A stretch of DNA of 8,893 bases from Geminicoccaceae bacterium. Its GTDB lineage: Bacteria; Pseudomonadota; Alphaproteobacteria; Geminicoccales; Geminicoccaceae. Under the pieces are notes generated by a model, which was not told the origin of the DNA, did not search any database, and saw nothing but the letters and a program-made list of their open reading frames with translations. The translations under genes were made by a program, and so were the position numbers. Location: assembly GCA_020446285.1 (NCBI GenBank), contig JAGREZ010000101.1, positions 1 through 8,893 of the forward strand, written 5' to 3'. Below are positions 7,901 to 8,893 of this stretch, piece by piece (position 1 is the first letter of the stretch; every line of letters starts with the position of its first letter).

Positions 7901-8136
7901 GGCTCGCCGATCCACAACTGCAGGATGATCTGAAAGCGGTCGTCGAGCCGGTCCTCCTGCTGCGCAATCTCTGCGAAGTCTTCCGGCTCGCCGATGACCA
8001 CGCCAGGGCCGATCACGCGCGAAAGCGCGCCGCTGAGTGGATCGGGCGCATCGCCTCGCGCATCAGCGACGACGATCTGAAAGACCACTATCTCGACACC
8101 CGCTTCGACCATCCCCACATCGCGTCGAACGGGTGA
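4924..8136 (+). CDS. AfsR/SARP-like transcriptional regulator: winged helix, BTAD, NB-ARC-type ATPase, TPR-like C-terminus
   Basis: This is a predicted cytoplasmic DNA-binding regulator of 1070 residues with no membrane segment. Residues about 15-110 form an OmpR/SARP winged helix (LRIGLLGSFDVRRDG; recognition region EGSARTNLRIELSALRKTL at 70-88). Residues about 111-258 form a BTAD, with the typical F(R/L)GDCLAGL, LELQPWNEEAHRFLIQAFA and FERCRNVLSDELQVEPAPET. A STAND/NB-ARC ATPase follows: Walker A GMGGVGKS (303-310), Walker B LLLVLDNWEHL (378-388), ILATSR (407-412), GLPL (470-473) and an MHD-like VMHALIEDF (577-585). The region from about 640 to the end is helical and TPR-like (GRWTEAD, GDYALAI, GLFDQAI, GDFDEAL, GRWSEAEAAYDAAL) and is probably the signal-sensing part. 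The start is uncertain. ATG 4924 has no good ribosome site and lies inside a dyad. TTG 4957, with AAAGGA (4941-4946) ten bases upstream, would keep the whole winged helix. A weak promoter (TTGTCA 4850-4855, TGTAGT 4872-4877) may drive it. It is divergent from the LysE-type exporter, its likeliest target. Confidence 0.93.
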   Translation: MNPPDRKDRGGLGRLRIGLLGSFDVRRDGEPVTGFRSVKSRALLARLAMEPDRVHSRSHLAAFLWGELPEGSARTNLRIELSALRKTLDHAGLDIARQTVSLASMNLEVDALSCRSAIARHFALEREAEPRDWDRLEAAISLFRGDCLAGLQLCDAPEFDDWRLGLQETIHEEVMSALTALMRHHAATGDWPALARTARRQLELQPWNEEAHRFLIQAFAARGQTALALAQFERCRNVLSDELQVEPAPETVLLADRLRAPEATGRTRRTNIDRRLAPMIGAGERIGELSGLILRERLVTICGMGGVGKSRMARAVARNALDAFDDGVWFVALAPVDPQVAAPVDRIALEIAAATGIQLVSSRDLLGELLERLAARRLLLVLDNWEHLLDAAEDVLGRLLRTDGVHILATSRVRLQVEGEIVFDLHGLDPPFARQLYIECARRIFPAFSAPGQMPAEGDEIQAICEAAGGLPLGIELAASWAGELAAGEICQSITSIAAEPGFAGTIERRHRSLATVLSFSWRLLSPELRAVLGACSVFQGGFHRDAALSVAGARPDDLALLCNHSLLHRLEAGRYVMHALIEDFAAATHDPQALEGARQQHRRHFLEWLVEAEEHDRRHVDFGNVRAAWQDAVRALDARLVARAAEAFGRLVAGLGLLEEGYRLFEAAVCAFEDQQGENELVARLLAGQWMFSRAVRGIGHSDHLQFRLLELTGEADLRVDTHLQLANRFAEAGRWTEADRHFEAARLEASRAVDRRLEINARRQHIHIHALHFRGDFGTSVNQLQGLRRTFDDEFPERDPSSEILRLDLGISLSLVAMRFGDYALAIRTGRSNLERVDAMQHRQKRISVLLDLALCEQFIGLFDQAIAHNREALIDAEAIGAFDDMGLLHANLCLTMRQTGDFDEALVHVLQGITFLRRTGLLRMEAQARNRQGHVLRELGRWSEAEAAYDAALALWAELAHKNRHEAHAGRAVVLARTGRIGEALAIADRLADPQLQDDLKAVVEPVLLLRNLCEVFRLADDHARADHARKRAAEWIGRIASRISDDDLKDHYLDTRFDHPHIASNG

Positions 8137-8157
8137 ACTGGCCGTGCCGGATGATCG

Positions 8158-8331
8158 TTACTCTTCCGAGAAGAAATCCTCGTCGAGGCGTTTGAACTCC
8201 AGGACACGACTGGAGCACACGCCGACATCATGCTCAACCATGAGCCCGGTCAGATCGTTTCCATCCAGCAGGTCCGCGCGAAGTGCAGCATTGACCATCC
8301 CGTATGCATCTTCGATCACCGTCTCGACCGT
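8158..8331 (-). pseudogene. C-terminal relic of an Mrr-type restriction endonuclease
   Basis: This frame reads 57 residues to TAA at 8160-8158. The part ADLLDGNDLTGLMVEHDVGV followed by a variable stretch, LEFKRLDEDFFSEE and stop resembles the extreme C-terminus of Mrr/type IV restriction endonucleases. Those end with a (V/L)(I/V)DG-x2-L-x2-LM-IE-x-VGV segment and a KxxD-DYF tail. Mrr proteins cleave modified foreign DNA with a PD-(D/E)XK nuclease core. That core is absent here: an in-frame TAG (8334-8332) closes the frame, and nothing upstream looks like the nuclease domain. I therefore call it a decayed fragment. It is convergent with the AfsR-like gene, 21 bp beyond its stop. The similarity is judged from memory of the family ending, so a short unrelated gene is possible, but the clean low-bias residue pattern argues for a once-coding frame. 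Confidence 0.55.
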
Positions 8332-8548
8332 CTACCGGAGCAATTCCCGCAGGCAGACCGGGTCGTTCATGTATTTACACCAATGCCCGGTTGTATCGCA
8401 CGCGAGTTTGCAAGCGGTTAAAACAGGCATCCCCCCGACCGAACACTACCCGATCGGCATAAATCCTGAAGTGTGGAATATTCATGCCACAGAACCCGCA
8501 GGACGGATGCTCCGTCGCGGGCGGGGTTCCGGCAGGTGGAGGGGTGGT
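8332..8548. other. Non-coding or decayed stretch of lower G+C between the Mrr relic and the right-edge gene
   Basis: I see no convincing gene here. By my count 8341-8480 is about 53% G+C, against about 70% in a nearby sampled line of the regulator gene, which fits acquired or decaying DNA. On the minus strand the relic's reading frame stays open upstream of the TAG back to an ATG at 8430-8428. This gives a 32-residue peptide with four cysteines (MPVLTACKLACDTTGHW at its start). It has only a G-run directly against the ATG and no family resemblance. Plus-strand frames through the area give low-quality, Arg/Ser-rich translations. Confidence 0.5.
8496..8520 (-). terminator. Hairpin downstream of the right-edge gene, possible weak terminator
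   Basis: On the minus strand CCGC-GACGGA, a GCA loop, and TCCGTC-CT-GCGG form a ten-pair stem with a two-base bulge. It starts 28 bases after the stop codon of the right-edge gene. No clear U-tract follows (GTTCTGTGG), so it is a poor match to a Rho-independent terminator. It could stabilise the 3' end of the transcript instead. Confidence 0.25.
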
Positions 8549-8893
8549 TCAGCCGTCGGGTGGTGGACCCTGGGCCTTCGGTGGTGCAGAATCGGGTGGG
8601 GCCGACTTCGGTCGGGCGGAGTCCGGCGGTCCGGTCTCCGATGATGCGGATTCCAGCGGGGCATTCTCGCCCCGTGGTGGAGGCGGTGCCGCTTCGTTCG
8701 CGGCTTCCGCGTTCGCCTCCACATTCGCCCCGGCTTTCGCCTCCGCCTTCGCCTTCTCGGCCTCGTGGATTTCGTGCCAGCCGATTGAGTACAGCTGGTC
8801 ATAGAGGGTATGGGTGAGATCCTGAACCAGCTGCCGCCGGCCGCGCGCACGCATCAGCCGTTCGCGCCATTCCGGCGACAGGCTGCGCTGGAA
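8549..8893 (-). CDS. Unrecognised protein, C-terminal 114 residues with Ala/Glu/Lys-rich and Pro-rich tail, cut by the right window edge
   Basis: The frame is open from the right edge (first complete codon TTC at 8893-8891) to TGA at 8551-8549. About 47 residues look folded and mixed in composition: LSPEWRERLMRARGRRQLVQ, then DLTHTLYDQLYSIGWHEIHE. They are followed by a charged, Ala-rich run (EAEKAKAEAKAGANVEANAE) and a Pro/Ser/Asp tail. The Ala-rich run could be helical or a linker; the Pro-rich tail is surely disordered. The sensible N-proximal part and the termination before the lower-G+C stretch support this frame over the Gly/Ser/Phe-rich plus-strand frame opposite it. I do not recognise the family and give no function. 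The start lies outside the window. Confidence 0.7.
   Translation of the reverse strand, partial: FQRSLSPEWRERLMRARGRRQLVQDLTHTLYDQLYSIGWHEIHEAEKAKAEAKAGANVEANAEAANEAAPPPPRGENAPLESASSETGPPDSARPKSAPPDSAPPKAQGPPPDG
8570..8629 (-). repeat. Two tandem 30-bp units coding a Pro-rich decapeptide repeat
   Basis: Within the tail of the right-edge protein, 8629-8600 encodes PPDSARPKSA and 8599-8570 encodes PPDSAPPKAQ. Seven of ten residues are identical, while the DNA copies differ at many third positions. This points to an old duplication kept at protein level rather than recent slippage. A flanking PPD (near 8564-8555) hints at a further partial copy. Confidence 0.6.

Noticed and set aside
8144..8644. 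Plus-strand open frames after the regulator gene (8144-8644, 8230-8421, 8484-8804)
   Set aside because: Their translations are biased (Ser/Arg or Gly/Ala-rich), cross the end of the convergent right-edge gene or oppose the Mrr-like frame, and show no family features.
1..8893. CRISPR arrays, tRNA or rRNA genes, insertion-sequence ends
   Set aside because: I found no regularly spaced repeats, no tRNA-like cloverleaf segments, no transposase-like translation and no terminal inverted repeats. This was by eye only.

Overview
The window is a high-G+C (roughly 65-70% in coding parts) stretch of bacterial chromosome. The gene types suggest a proteobacterium, most likely an alphaproteobacterium: a TlyA-family rRNA methyltransferase, a Dpp/Opp-type transporter with overlapping genes, a LysE-type exporter, and TTG start codons. 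This assignment is an inference from gene content and codon use, not from any marker gene.

Layout, left to right. (1) Positions 1-469, minus strand: the N-terminal 156 residues of a TlyA methyltransferase that runs off the left edge. (2) Positions 609-4199, plus strand: a four-gene operon for a peptide/nickel-type ABC importer (two permeases, two ATPases). Each junction overlaps by one to four bases, and no substrate-binding protein gene lies in the window. (3) Positions 4208-4849, minus strand: a LysE/ArgO-family amino-acid exporter, convergent with the operon and only 8 bp from it. (4) A 74-bp divergent control region, 4850-4923, with an 11-bp-period direct heptamer repeat and a perfect dyad that covers the next gene's start codon. 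(5) Positions 4924-8136, plus strand: a 1070-residue AfsR/SARP-like regulator (winged helix, BTAD, NB-ARC-type ATPase, TPR-like C-terminal half). (6) Positions 8158-8331, minus strand: the C-terminal relic of an Mrr-type restriction endonuclease, followed by about 217 bp of lower-G+C sequence with no credible gene. (7) Positions 8549-8893, minus strand: the C-terminus of an unrecognised protein with Ala/Glu/Lys-rich and Pro-rich repeats, running off the right edge.

How the genes may work together (inference). The importer would bring in peptides or similar small solutes. The neighbouring LysE-type exporter could release basic amino acids that accumulate when peptides are hydrolysed. The large ATPase regulator is transcribed divergently from the exporter, where a LysG/ArgP-type LysR regulator is usual. 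The heptamer repeat between them resembles the direct-repeat operators of SARP proteins and sits about 10 bp upstream of a possible -10 element of the exporter gene. The most interesting reading is therefore a SARP/STAND-type regulator that controls an amino-acid exporter and possibly itself. The right end (Mrr relic, lower G+C, repetitive protein tail) looks like a decayed accessory segment.
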